Assembly (NCBI RefSeq): GCF_030816895.1
Contig: NZ_JAUSYL010000001.1
Location: 1,674,001-1,738,000 of the forward strand
Source of the DNA: Clavibacter sp. B3I6
GTDB taxonomy: Bacteria; Actinomycetota; Actinomycetes; Actinomycetales; Microbacteriaceae
Direction: 5' to 3'
Length of the DNA: 64,000 bases
Below the pieces are notes generated by a model. It was given only the letters and a program-made list of their open reading frames with translations. It searched no databases and was not told the origin of the DNA. This document shows, in pieces, positions 16,176 to 24,873 of the stretch (positions within the stretch are counted from its first letter, which is position 1; every line of letters begins with the position of its first letter). The position numbers and the translations under genes are program-made.

Positions 16176-17615
16176 TCAGGAGGCGAGCACGCGGCCGGCG
16201 GCGGCCAGCGCGTCGGCCACGACGGAGGCGAGCCCGGTGCCCGCGACGGCGGATCCGGTGATCTCGAGCCCGGGGTGCTCGGCGGCCTCGTCGCGCACCG
16301 CCTGCACGCGCTCGCGGTGCCCCGAGGCCGCGAACGGGAGGGCGTTGGTCCAGCGCACGCGGGCGGATCCGGTGACGCGGCCCGCGAGGTCGACGCCCAG
16401 GAGCGCGGACGCGTCGCGGACGGCGACGGCCGTGAGCTCGTCGTCCGGCACGCCCGCCGTGTCGTCGTCGCCGCCCGCGCGCCCGTAGGAGAGGCGGAGC
16501 ACGTGGCGGTCGCCCGCGAGGTCCTTCAGCCACGGCCACTTGGCGGTGGCGTGCGTGAGGGCCTTGGCGCGGATCCCCGGGGCGTCGGCCGCGACGAGCA
16601 CGCCCGTGCCGCGCGGAGCCGCGTCGAGCTCGGGCGCGCGGACGACCAGCGTGACCAGCTCCACGGACGACGGCGCGGGCCAGCCCTCCGTGACCCGGCT
16701 CGGGGCGAGGCCGGTGAAGAGGCGGAGGAGGCCGCCGGCGGGGATCGCGAGGACGACGCGCCGGGCGTCGATGCCGCGGCCGTCGGCGAGGTCGACGTGC
16801 CAGTCGTCGGAGGCGGCGGCGCCCGCGTGCGAGCGGTGCCGGTGCACGGACGCGACGGCGAGCGAGGTCCGGACGTCCACGCCGAGCCGCTCCAGGTCGG
16901 CGACGAGCGCGTCGACCAGGAGGTGGACGCCGCCGACGATGCCGCTCACGGCGGATCCGGCGGGAGAGGCGGCGCGCATCGACGCGACGGCGCGGCCGAG
17001 GGAGCCGTGCTCCGCGAGGCCCTGGCGGAGGCCGGGCGCGACCGCGTCGGCGTCGACCTCGTCGGGGTGCGCGCTGTGCACGCCGGAGACGATGGGGGCG
17101 ACGAGCCGGTCGACGACGCGGTCGCCCATGCGGGCGCGCACCAGGCTGCCCAGCGTGCGCTCCCGGGCGCCCACCGCGGCCGGGAGCAGGAGGTCGGCCT
17201 TGGCGCGGGCGACCCCGGCGCGGCCGATGGCGGTGGCGATGGTGGGGTCGAACGGGTGCGCGGGGATCCCGAGCAGGCCCGTGCGCGGCAGCTGGATGGC
17301 GCGCTCGGCGAGCTGCACCCACGCGCCCTCGGGGTTCGGCTGCACGATGCGGTCCGCGAGGCCCAGCTCCGCGAGGTAGGCAGCGACCGTGCCGCGGCGC
17401 GTGGCGAAGCTCTCGGCCCCGCTGTCGAGGCGGAGGCCGTCGACCACGTGGGATCCGACGGTGCCGCCGAGCGCGGCCGACGCCTCCACGAGGATCACGC
17501 GCTCGCCGGCCAGCGCGCAGGCGCGGGCCGCGATGAGCCCGCCCACGCCGCCGCCGACGACCACGACGTCGGTCGGGTCGACCTCGCCGGCCGCCTGTCG
17601 GGGATCGCTACTCAC
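16176..17615 (-). CDS. hemY: Coproporphyrinogen III oxidase (HemY/CgoX type)
   Basis: The 479-residue flavoprotein has an FAD dinucleotide motif, VVVGGGVGGLIAARACALAGERVILVEAS (cited in part), then GGTVGSHVVDGLRLDSGAESF, and a C-terminal FAD block (ITGSAVAGTGLASVVADA). It belongs to the oxygen-dependent HemG/HemY family. With HemQ present, the physiological substrate is probably coproporphyrinogen III, oxidised to coproporphyrin III. The GTG at 17615 lies inside the end of hemE with an eight-base overlap, so hemE-hemY is translationally coupled. Confidence 0.94.
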   Translation of the reverse strand: MSSDPRQAAGEVDPTDVVVVGGGVGGLIAARACALAGERVILVEASAALGGTVGSHVVDGLRLDSGAESFATRRGTVAAYLAELGLADRIVQPNPEGAWVQLAERAIQLPRTGLLGIPAHPFDPTIATAIGRAGVARAKADLLLPAAVGARERTLGSLVRARMGDRVVDRLVAPIVSGVHSAHPDEVDADAVAPGLRQGLAEHGSLGRAVASMRAASPAGSAVSGIVGGVHLLVDALVADLERLGVDVRTSLAVASVHRHRSHAGAAASDDWHVDLADGRGIDARRVVLAIPAGGLLRLFTGLAPSRVTEGWPAPSSVELVTLVVRAPELDAAPRGTGVLVAADAPGIRAKALTHATAKWPWLKDLAGDRHVLRLSYGRAGGDDDTAGVPDDELTAVAVRDASALLGVDLAGRVTGSARVRWTNALPFAASGHRERVQAVRDEAAEHPGLEITGSAVAGTGLASVVADALAAAGRVLAS

Positions 17616-18729
17616 GGACGAGGTCCACGATGCGGGTGAGCACGGTCGGGTCCGTCTCCGGCGGCACGCCGTGGCCGAGGTTGAGGACGTGCGCGGGTGC
17701 CGCCTTCCCGCGCTCGAGGACGTCGCGGACGTGCGCCTCGAGGATCGGCCAGGGGGCCGCGAGCAGGGCCGGGTCGACGTTGCCCTGCACGGGCACCGAC
17801 CCGCCGAGGCGGCGCGACGCCTCGTCGAGGGGGATCCGCCAGTCGACGCCCACCGTGTCGACGCCCACGTCGCGCATGGCGCCGAGGAGCTCGCCGGTCC
17901 CGACGCCGAAGTGCACGAGCGGGACGGTGCGGCCGTCGGCCGCGGTGACGGTGCGCACGTGGTCGAGCGCCAGCGCGGACGCCGGGGCGACGCGCTCGGT
18001 GTAGTCGGCGAGCGAGAGGCCGCCGGCCCACGAGTCGAAGAGCTGGGCCGCGGAGGCGCCCGCCATGACCTGCGCGTGCAGGAAGACGCCGGTGATCTCG
18101 GCGCACCAGCGCATGAGGGCGTCCCAGGCGTCCGGATCCGCGTGCATGAGGCCGCGGGCCGCGATGTGGTCCTTGCTCGGACCGCCCTCCACGAGGTACG
18201 CGGCGAGCGTGAACGGGGCGCCGGCGAAGCCGATGAGCGGGGTGTCGCCGAGCTCGGCGACGGTGCGCGCGACGGCCTGGCGGATGGGCTCCAGCGCGGC
18301 GGGGTCGAGCGACGGCAGCGCGGCGACGTCGGCCGCCGTGCGCACGGGCTGCTCCAGCACCGGACCGCGGCCCGCGACGATGTCGACGCCGACGCCCGCG
18401 AGCTTCAGGGGGATGACGATGTCGCTGAAGAAGATGCCCGCGTCCACGTGGTGGCGGCGCACGGGCTGCAGCGTGATCTCGCTGGCCATCTCCGGGTCGA
18501 GGCACGCGTCGAGCATGCGGGTGCCGACGCGCAGCTCGCGGTACTCCGGCAGCGACCGGCCGGCCTGGCGCATGAACCACACGGGCGCGCGCTCGCCGCG
18601 GTGGCCGCGGTACGCCTCGACGAGGAGCGAGGACGCGGTGCGGGTGTTGAGCGGGTGCTCCGCGGGGAGGGGGACGGCGGCGGACGCGGGCGCGGAGGCG
18701 GAGGTGGGCGTGATCACGGGGAAGATCAT
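17608..18729 (-). CDS. hemE: Uroporphyrinogen decarboxylase
   Basis: The body from LNTRTASSLLVEAYRG on matches HemE fully, with the substrate-binding VWFMRQAGRSLPEYRELR, the FSDIVIPLKLAGVGVDIVAG loop and HFGVGTGELLGAM. It removes four carboxyls from uroporphyrinogen III to give coproporphyrinogen III. I chose ATG 18729 (373 residues), which leaves a short Ala/Pro/Ser-rich leader; an in-frame ATG at 18852 would collide with the hemA start and has no similarity. Its Shine-Dalgarno is weak, so the exact start is uncertain. hemE is divergent from hemA across about 115 bases. Confidence 0.93.
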   Translation of the reverse strand: MIFPVITPTSASAPASAAVPLPAEHPLNTRTASSLLVEAYRGHRGERAPVWFMRQAGRSLPEYRELRVGTRMLDACLDPEMASEITLQPVRRHHVDAGIFFSDIVIPLKLAGVGVDIVAGRGPVLEQPVRTAADVAALPSLDPAALEPIRQAVARTVAELGDTPLIGFAGAPFTLAAYLVEGGPSKDHIAARGLMHADPDAWDALMRWCAEITGVFLHAQVMAGASAAQLFDSWAGGLSLADYTERVAPASALALDHVRTVTAADGRTVPLVHFGVGTGELLGAMRDVGVDTVGVDWRIPLDEASRRLGGSVPVQGNVDPALLAAPWPILEAHVRDVLERGKAAPAHVLNLGHGVPPETDPTVLTRIVDLVRE

Positions 18730-18844
18730 CGCATCCCGCGCCTGCGCACCCGCCCCGACGGGGGAGGCGCGGGCGGCCCCGACGGACGTAGTCAGGGTGC
18801 CCTCACCGGCCCCGAGCACGGGGTGGGGAGGTTTACCATGGGGT

Positions 18845-20164
18845 GTGCTCATATGTCTGACGGCGAGTCATCACAACGCCAGCTTCGAGGTCCTCGAGAA
18901 GCTGTCCGTGGCCGCACCCTCCGTCGCCGGCACGCTCATGGAGCAGAACGACTTCATCGCGGGGGCCGTCGTCCTCGCCACCTGCAACCGCTTCGAGGCG
19001 TACCTCGACGTGGAGGAGCCCCTCACCGCGGCCCGCGCGCTCGCCGTCGAGGCCACGGTCGACGTGGTGAGCGGTGCGAGCGGCATCGACCGCGACGCCG
19101 TCCGCGGCAGCGTCGACGTCAAGTGCGGCGACGCGGTCGCCGAGCACCTCTTCGCCGTCTCCTCCGGGCTCGAGTCCGTCGTCGTCGGCGAGGGCGAGAT
19201 CGCCGGCCAGGTGCGCCGGGCCCTGGAGGGTGCGCGCACGGGCGGCACCACCAGCACGGGCCTCGAGCGCCTCTTCCAGACCGCGTCGAACACGTCCCGC
19301 GGCGTCAAGACCCGCACGGGCCTGCAGAGCGCCGGACGGTCCATGGTCCGTCTCGCGCTCGACCTCGCCGAGAGCCGCATCGCGGACTGGGCCGCCACGC
19401 GCGTCCTCCTCGTCGGCACGGGCGCCTACGCGGGCGCGAGCCTCGCCGCCCTCCGCGACCGCGGCGTCGTCGACGTGCACGTCTACTCCCCCTCGGGCCG
19501 CGCCGCGAAGTTCGCCGGCCCGCACGGGATCCCCGCGGTCGAGGGCCGCGACCTCCTGCGCGCGCTCGCCGCGTCCGACGTGGTCGTCACCTGCAGCACC
19601 GCCCCCGCGGCCGTCCTCGCCGCGCACCACATGCAGGGCGCGGCCGCGGTCTCCGGGGACGGGCGGCGCCGGCTCGTCATCGACCTCGGCCTCCCCCGCA
19701 ACGTGGATCCCGACGTCGTCACCGTGCCGGGCGTCGAGCTCCTCGACCTCGAGACCATCAGCCTGCACGCCCCACTCCGCGACCTGACCGCCACCGAGGA
19801 CGCGCGCGAGATCGTCAGCACCGCCGCCGCCGAGTTCCGCGCCGCCAGCGCCGAGGACGCCGTCGCCCCCGCGGTCGTCGCGCTGCGCACCCACATCTTC
19901 GACGTCCTCGAGGGCGAGCTGGAGCGGGTCCGGGCGCGCGGGGACTCCTCCGAGGCCACCGAGAAGGCGCTCCGCCACCTCGTGAGCGTCCTCGTGCACC
20001 AGCCCTCCGTCCGCGCCCGCGAGCTCGCCCGCCAGGGCGAGGGCGCCCGCGTGGTCGACGCCGTGCAGGCGCTCTTCGGCCTCGACGTGGAGCTGCCCGC
20101 CGCGGTCTCCTCCCCCGTCGTCGTCGCCCTGCCGCGCACGGCCGAGGCGGGCTCGGCGTCGTGA
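18845..20164 (+). CDS. hemA: Glutamyl-tRNA reductase
   Basis: The 439-residue protein starts (GTG 18845) as VLICLTASHHNASFEVLEKLS, the normal GTR beginning, and has the catalytic cysteine in VLATCNRFEAY (Cys47). The middle has the VGEGEIAGQVRRAL and TRTGLQSAGRSM blocks and an NADPH site around VLLVGTGAYAGAS. It makes glutamate-1-semialdehyde from glutamyl-tRNA, the first committed step of C5 heme synthesis. A strong GGGGAGG at 18825-18831 sits 13 bases from this GTG but only six from an out-of-frame ATG at 18838, so the initiation region is unusual. The gene end overlaps the next start as GTGA. Confidence 0.95.
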   Translation: MLICLTASHHNASFEVLEKLSVAAPSVAGTLMEQNDFIAGAVVLATCNRFEAYLDVEEPLTAARALAVEATVDVVSGASGIDRDAVRGSVDVKCGDAVAEHLFAVSSGLESVVVGEGEIAGQVRRALEGARTGGTTSTGLERLFQTASNTSRGVKTRTGLQSAGRSMVRLALDLAESRIADWAATRVLLVGTGAYAGASLAALRDRGVVDVHVYSPSGRAAKFAGPHGIPAVEGRDLLRALAASDVVVTCSTAPAAVLAAHHMQGAAAVSGDGRRRLVIDLGLPRNVDPDVVTVPGVELLDLETISLHAPLRDLTATEDAREIVSTAAAEFRAASAEDAVAPAVVALRTHIFDVLEGELERVRARGDSSEATEKALRHLVSVLVHQPSVRARELARQGEGARVVDAVQALFGLDVELPAAVSSPVVVALPRTAEAGSAS

Positions 20165-20799
20165 GGCCCCGCATCCTCCGCGGCCCGCGCCTCGACGCGC
20201 CGCTCAGGATGACCGAGCCGGTGCGCACCGAGCGCCTGGTGATCCGCCCCTACACGGCCGACGACCTCGACGACTACGCCGACATCCAGCGCCGCCCCGA
20301 GGTGGTCGAGTACATGTTCTGGCCGCTCCGCGACCGCGAGGCGTCCAAGCGCCACCTGGCCGCCCGCCGCCGGCAGACCCGCCTCGAGCAGAGCCACGAC
20401 TTCCTCGGGCTCGCCGTCGAGCTGCCGGACGAGCCGAGCCTCAACCCGCGCCCCGGATCCGGCCGCGTCGTCGGCGACGTCTCCCTCCTCCTGCGGAACG
20501 CGCCCTCGCGCCAGCTCGAGGTCGGCTGGGTCATGAACCCGGACTTCGCGGGCCGGGGCTACGCCACCGAGGCCAGCCGCGCCATGCTCGACATCGCCTT
20601 CCGGCGCGCGGGCGCGCACCGCGTCCTGGCGCAGCTCGATGCCCGCAACGCCTCGTCCGCGCGCATGGCCGAGCGCCTCGGCATGCGCCGCGAGGGGCTC
20701 TTCCGCGAGGAGCACCTCGTGAAGGGCGAGTGGGTCGACAGCCTCTACTACGCCGTGCTGGCCGACGAGTGGGCGGCGATGCCGCCCACGACGACCTGA
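20161..20799 (+). CDS. GNAT family N-acetyltransferase (RimJ/RimL type), first of a tandem pair
   Basis: The 212-residue product (GTG 20161, overlapping the hemA stop) has the RimJ/L layout: TERLVIRPYTADDLDDY, VVGDVSLLLRNAPSRQLEVGWV, the acetyl-CoA loop NPDFAGRGYATEASRAM and the C-terminal RLGMRREGLFREEHLVKGEWVDSLYYAVL. Such enzymes acetylate protein N-termini, antibiotics or small amines; the substrate is unknown. An internal ATG at 20209 (MTEPVRTERLV) could give 196 residues. It is read with hemA and followed 13 bases later by a paralogue. Confidence 0.88.
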   Translation: MRPRILRGPRLDAPLRMTEPVRTERLVIRPYTADDLDDYADIQRRPEVVEYMFWPLRDREASKRHLAARRRQTRLEQSHDFLGLAVELPDEPSLNPRPGSGRVVGDVSLLLRNAPSRQLEVGWVMNPDFAGRGYATEASRAMLDIAFRRAGAHRVLAQLDARNASSARMAERLGMRREGLFREEHLVKGEWVDSLYYAVLADEWAAMPPTTT

Positions 20800-20812
20800 C
20801 CCGGGGATCGCC

Positions 20813-21418
20813 ATGGACGGCGACCTGCCCGCGCTCGACCCGGTCGAGGTGCGAGGTCCCGTGCGCACCGCGCGGCTGGTGCTGCGCCCCTTCACGCCCG
20901 ACGACGTGGTCGCCCTCGACGCCTACGCGGCGGCTCCCGGCGCGCGGCCGCACCTCGCCGGATCCGCGTCCGACCCCGCCCACATGCTGGCCGACCGCCT
21001 CGGCTGGACCCGGCTGGCCGCGGTCGGCGACCGGCTCGCGCTCGCCGTCGAGCTGCCGGCGCAGGGCCCCCGGCCGGCGCGCGTCGTCGGCGAGGTGCAC
21101 CTGCTGCTCCGCGACCCCGGCGCCCGGCAGGCGGAGCTCGGCGTCGTCCTGCACCCGGACGCGCGCGGCGCGGGCCTCGGGGCGGAGGCGGCCGACCGGA
21201 TCCTCGCGCTCGCCTTCGACGAGGCGGGCGTGCACCGCGTCGCGTGCCGGATCGACGCCGCGGACGCGCCCGCGCTCGCCTTCGCCGCGCGCCTCGGCAT
21301 GCGGCGCGAGGGGCTCCTCGTCCACGACCGGTGGGTGCGCGGCGCATGGGCCGATACCGTGGTCGTGGCGCTGCTCGACGTGGAGTGGGCGGCTCGCACG
21401 AGCCTCGACGGACTGTAG
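20813..21418 (+). CDS. GNAT family N-acetyltransferase, second of a tandem pair
   Basis: The 201-residue protein parallels the upstream gene block by block: VRTARLVLRPFTPDDVVAL, VVGEVHLLLRDPGARQAELGVV, a pyrophosphate loop (HPDARGAGLGAEAADRI) and RLGMRREGLLVHDRWVRGAWADTVVVALLDVEW. It probably arose by tandem duplication of the upstream gene. The N-terminal substrate half differs clearly (Ala/Arg-rich, with AGSASDPAHMLADRLGW), which suggests a changed substrate. Confidence 0.86.
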   Translation: MDGDLPALDPVEVRGPVRTARLVLRPFTPDDVVALDAYAAAPGARPHLAGSASDPAHMLADRLGWTRLAAVGDRLALAVELPAQGPRPARVVGEVHLLLRDPGARQAELGVVLHPDARGAGLGAEAADRILALAFDEAGVHRVACRIDAADAPALAFAARLGMRREGLLVHDRWVRGAWADTVVVALLDVEWAARTSLDGL

Positions 21419-21427
21419 GAGGACCGC

Positions 21428-21967
21428 GTGACATCGACCCCCGACCCCGCCGGACGACCGGTCGTCCCCGTCCTCGACGATGACGACGACGACGACCTCG
21501 ACGAGCGGGACGAGGCGGATCGCGGCCTCGCCGCCGCCCCTCGCCGCACCGCCGACGAGCGGCCCCTCCGCGTGGCCGCGCTCGCCCTCGTTCGCGACCG
21601 GCGCGTGCTGATGGTGCGCGTCGAGGGGCAGGACGTCCTCTACCTGCCCGGCGGGAAGATCGAGCCGGGCGAGGGCGCGCGGCAGGCCCTCGTGCGGGAG
21701 GCGTCGGAGGAGGTCGGGCTCGACATCGACCCGGCCAGCATCGAGGACCTCTTCACCGTCCTCGAGGACGCGCACGGCGCGCACGCGGGGCGCCTCGTGA
21801 GCATGACGGTCTACCGCGCGGAGCCGCGCGCGGGCACCCGGCAGGAGCCCATGGCGTCGGGCGAGGTCGCCGAGGTGGAGCTCGTGGGATCCGCGGACGC
21901 GGACCGCTGCCCGCCCGCCGGCCGGGCGGCGCTGGAGCGCCTCGTGGCGCTCCGGCTCATCGACTGA
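21428..21967 (+). CDS. Nudix hydrolase
   Basis: The Nudix box is complete: GGKIEPGEGARQALVREA followed by SEEVGL, with all catalytic glutamates. The 179-residue protein would hydrolyse a nucleoside-diphosphate-linked substrate with Mg2+. An unusual N-terminal stretch of seven aspartates (about residues 18-24) precedes the domain. The GTG start at 21428 follows AGGAGGACC, and the gene lies nine bases after the second acetyltransferase, in the same probable operon. The specific substrate cannot be inferred. Confidence 0.9.
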   Translation: MTSTPDPAGRPVVPVLDDDDDDDLDERDEADRGLAAAPRRTADERPLRVAALALVRDRRVLMVRVEGQDVLYLPGGKIEPGEGARQALVREASEEVGLDIDPASIEDLFTVLEDAHGAHAGRLVSMTVYRAEPRAGTRQEPMASGEVAEVELVGSADADRCPPAGRAALERLVALRLID

Positions 21968-22268
21968 CGGCGTCGTCCCCGGGGGCGGCGGCGTCCGCGG
22001 CGTCCGCCTCGGCGAGGGCCGGGGATCCGGCCGCGAGCTCGGCCGCGCGGGTCGCGCGCACCTTCCGCCGCTGGTCGACGAAGGCGCCGACCGCCGCCAG
22101 GGTCGCGATGCCGCCCGCCACGAGCGTGCCGGTCACCTCGCCCACCCCGTCGACCCGCACGGCGGCCACGAGGATCGCGACGGTGATCGCGGCCATGACG
22201 ACGGCGACCGCGAGGATGAGCCAGGACAGGAGGCCCTTCGCGCGGGCGTCGGGGGTGCGGGTGGCCAT
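21957..22268 (-). CDS. Small two-helix membrane protein, unknown function
   Basis: The ATG at 22268 gives 103 residues with two hydrophobic segments (about residues 15-38 and 45-63) and a polar, Ala/Asp-rich tail. I do not recognise a family. It converges on and overlaps the end of the Nudix gene by 11 bases. Codon use is like its neighbours, supporting a real gene. Confidence 0.6.
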   Translation of the reverse strand: MATRTPDARAKGLLSWLILAVAVVMAAITVAILVAAVRVDGVGEVTGTLVAGGIATLAAVGAFVDQRRKVRATRAAELAAGSPALAEADAADAAAPGDDAVSR

Positions 22269-22403
22269 GCGCCCATCCTCCCACGCACCGCGCGGCGGCC
22301 CGCGGACGGCCCGAGCCCGTGCGTCCGGTGGGAGCGGGGTGACGCCGGGCGCGAGCGGGCGTACCGTCGAAGATGTCCCATCCACCGAACGAAGGAGTGA
22401 TGC

Positions 22404-22577
22404 ATGAGTGCAGACGACAAGGCCCAGAACACCGGCGAGAAGCTCGCGGGGAAGGCCGAGGAGGCCTTCGGGAAGCTGACGGGCGACGACAGCAAGGTCG
22501 CCCACGGCGAAGCGAAGCAGTCCGGGGCAAGCGCCAAGCAGGCCGGCGAGAACGTGAAGGACGTCTTCAAGAAGTAG
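22404..22577 (+). CDS. CsbD-like stress protein
   Basis: This 57-residue ORF starts at ATG 22404 after GAAGGAGTG. The product MSADDKAQNTGEKLAGKAEE continues with AFGKLTGDDSK, the short repeat-like helical pattern of the CsbD family. CsbD proteins are small, very hydrophilic and in Bacillus belong to the sigma-B general stress regulon; their role is unknown. A hairpin terminator follows within 31 bases, so it is a single-gene transcript. Confidence 0.9.
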   Translation: MSADDKAQNTGEKLAGKAEEAFGKLTGDDSKVAHGEAKQSGASAKQAGENVKDVFKK

Positions 22578-22607
22578 GACTTCCGGAGGGACGTCCCTCC
22601 TGAGAGG

Positions 22608-22640
22608 CGAGGGGCCGGGTGCGGAGCATCCGGCCCCTCG
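22608..22640. terminator. Hairpin terminator after the CsbD-like gene
   Basis: CGAGGGGCCGGGTGC (22608-22622) pairs with GCATCCGGCCCCTCG (22626-22640) with one wobble and a three-base loop. It lies between convergent genes and may serve both. Confidence 0.7.
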
Positions 22641-22667
22641 TCATGTCCGGGGGCGGTGCGACGCGGG

Positions 22668-23873
22668 TCAGGCGCCCGGATCCGCGTCGGCCCGCGCCCG
22701 CAGCGCACGCCGGTCGGGCTTGCCGGACGGCAGCGTCGGCATGACCGCGATGCCGCGCACGGCCGCGGATCCGGCGACCCGGCCGAGGCGCGCCGCGAGC
22801 TCCTGCCGCACGCGCTCCCCCAGCGCCGGGTCGACGGATCCGGGCGCGAACACGACCGGCCGCTGCCCCCAGCCCGCGTTCTCGCCCGGCACGACGACGG
22901 CCTCGCCGAGGGCGCCGTGCCAGGCGGCGAGGGAGCGCACGGCCTCCTCGACGGCGGCCAGCCGGAGCTTCTCCCCGCCCGAGATGACCACGTCGTCGAG
23001 CCGCCCGGTGACGCGCAGCACGCCGTCGGCCAGCTCGCCGCCGTCCCCGGTGCGGTACCAGCGGCGCCCGTCGTGCTCGCCGAACACGGCGTCGGTCGCG
23101 GCGGGATCGCCGAGGTAGCCCTCCGCGAGCATGGGCCCGGCCAGCTCGACCTGGCCCTCGACGACCGCGACCTCGGCCGTCGACACGGGCACGCCGTCGT
23201 AGACGCAGCCGCCCGCGGTCTCGCTGGATCCGTAGGTGCGCACCACGCGCCACCCCAGCGCGGCCGCGCGGCCGACCAGGTGCGGCGGGGTCGCCTGGCC
23301 GCCGACGAGGATCGCGTCGAGCCGCCGTACGGCGTCGCGGACGCGGCGCGCATCGGCGTCACCGGCCGTCGTCCCGTCGAGGCCGCCGACGCCCTCGGCC
23401 GCCTCGACCAGCCGGTGCAGCTGCGTCGGCACCAGCGACGTGTACGACGCCACGCGCGCGTCGAGCGTCGCCGCGAGCTCCGCGAAGGCGCGCGGGTCGA
23501 AGCTGCCGGGCGCGAGGACCGCCGGCGCCGTGCCCGCCGCGATGGACCGCACCAGCACCTGCAGGCCGGCGATGTAGTGGGTCGGCAGCGCTAGCATCCA
23601 CTGCCCCGGCGCCCCGAGCGCCGTCTGCGACGCGGCGGCGCTCGCCAGCAGCGCGTCCGCCGACAGGGCCACGCGCTTGGGCCGCCGGGTCGTGCCGGAC
23701 GTCTCCACGACCAGGGCGACCCGGCGCTCCACCTCGGCCGGCGGCGGCGGGCCGTCGCCATGGGGCGCGTCGACCGGCCGGGCGAGCAGCGCCGGGCCGT
23801 CGCCCGCGAGCGCGGCGCGGAGGAGCGGCACGACGTCGGCGCCGCTCGCGGTCAGCCGCTCGAGCCTCCTCAC
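22668..23873 (-). CDS. menE: o-Succinylbenzoate-CoA ligase
   Basis: The 401-residue adenylate-forming enzyme has the P-loop-like VVETSGTTRRPKRVALS (residues about 53-69), the A5 motif TYGSSETAGGCVY, YRTGDGGE and the C-terminal GKPDRRALR lysine motif. It activates o-succinylbenzoate to its CoA thioester in menaquinone synthesis. It lies 16 bases downstream of menB on the same strand, which separates it from general acyl-CoA ligases. It is short for the superfamily but normal for MenE in this lineage. Confidence 0.9.
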   Translation of the reverse strand: MRRLERLTASGADVVPLLRAALAGDGPALLARPVDAPHGDGPPPPAEVERRVALVVETSGTTRRPKRVALSADALLASAAASQTALGAPGQWMLALPTHYIAGLQVLVRSIAAGTAPAVLAPGSFDPRAFAELAATLDARVASYTSLVPTQLHRLVEAAEGVGGLDGTTAGDADARRVRDAVRRLDAILVGGQATPPHLVGRAAALGWRVVRTYGSSETAGGCVYDGVPVSTAEVAVVEGQVELAGPMLAEGYLGDPAATDAVFGEHDGRRWYRTGDGGELADGVLRVTGRLDDVVISGGEKLRLAAVEEAVRSLAAWHGALGEAVVVPGENAGWGQRPVVFAPGSVDPALGERVRQELAARLGRVAGSAAVRGIAVMPTLPSGKPDRRALRARADADPGA

Positions 23874-23889
23874 GCGCGGACGGCCCGGA

Positions 23890-24801
23890 TCAGAACTGCC
23901 ATGGGAACGGCGACCAGTCGGGCGCGCGCTTCTCGAGGAAGGAGTCGCGCCCCTCGACGGCCTCGTCCGTCCCGTAGGCGAGGCGCGTGGCCTCGCCCGC
24001 GAAGATCTGCTGGCCGACCATGCCGTCGTCCACCGCGTTGAAGGCGTACTTGAGCATGCGGATCGCCGTGGGCGACTTCCCGAGGATCGTCTCGGCCCAG
24101 TCGAGCGCGGTGGACTCGAGCTCCGCGTGCGGCACGACCCGGTTCACGGCGCCCATCTCGTACATGCGCTGCGCGCTGTGCTCCTCGGCGAGGAAGAACA
24201 CCTCGCGCGCGGCCTTCTGCCCCACCTGGCGGGCGAAGTACGCGGATCCGTACCCGCCGTCGAACGACCCGACGTCGGCGTCCGTCTGCTTGAAGCGGCC
24301 GTGCTCGGCCGACGCGATCGTGAGGTCGCACACCACGTGCAGCGAGTGCCCGCCGCCCGCGGCCCAGCCGGGGACGACCGCGATGACGACCTTCGGCATG
24401 AAGCGGATGAGGCGCTGGACCTCGAGGATGTGCAGGCGGCCCGCGCGCGCCGGGTCGACGCCCTCCGCGGTCTCGCCCTCGCCGTACTTGTAGCCGTCGC
24501 GCCCGCGGATCCGCTGGTCGCCGCCGCTGCAGAACGCCCAGCCGCCGTCCTTCGGGCTCGGGCCGTTGCCCGTGAGCAGCACGACGCCGATGCGCGGGTC
24601 CTGGCGGGCGTCGTCGAGCGCCTGGTACAGCTCGTCGACGGTGCGGGGCCGGAAGGCGTTGCGCACCTCGGGCCGGTCGAACGCGATGCGGGCGACGCGT
24701 CCCGCGAGGTCGTGGTGGTACGTGATGTCGGTGAAGCCCTCCGCGAGGGGCACGTCGCGCCAGCGGGTGGGATCGTGGATGTCGGAGACCTGCTTCACCA
24801 T
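23890..24801 (-). CDS. menB: 1,4-Dihydroxy-2-naphthoyl-CoA synthase
   Basis: The 303-residue crotonase-fold protein has the long MenB-specific insertion GWAFCSGGDQRIRGRDGYKYG, the oxyanion segment VVPGWAAGGGHSLHVVCDLT, and the C-terminal EGRDSFLEKRAPDWSPFPW. It closes the second ring in menaquinone synthesis, turning o-succinylbenzoyl-CoA into dihydroxynaphthoyl-CoA. It forms an operon with menE and is divergent from menC across 72 bases. Confidence 0.96.
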   Translation of the reverse strand: MVKQVSDIHDPTRWRDVPLAEGFTDITYHHDLAGRVARIAFDRPEVRNAFRPRTVDELYQALDDARQDPRIGVVLLTGNGPSPKDGGWAFCSGGDQRIRGRDGYKYGEGETAEGVDPARAGRLHILEVQRLIRFMPKVVIAVVPGWAAGGGHSLHVVCDLTIASAEHGRFKQTDADVGSFDGGYGSAYFARQVGQKAAREVFFLAEEHSAQRMYEMGAVNRVVPHAELESTALDWAETILGKSPTAIRMLKYAFNAVDDGMVGQQIFAGEATRLAYGTDEAVEGRDSFLEKRAPDWSPFPWQF

Positions 24802-24873
24802 GCGCCCAGCCTAGGCGGCGGGTGGAGGGCCGGCCGCGGGGCGGTCCGCCGCCGCGGGTGCGAGGCTGGAGCC

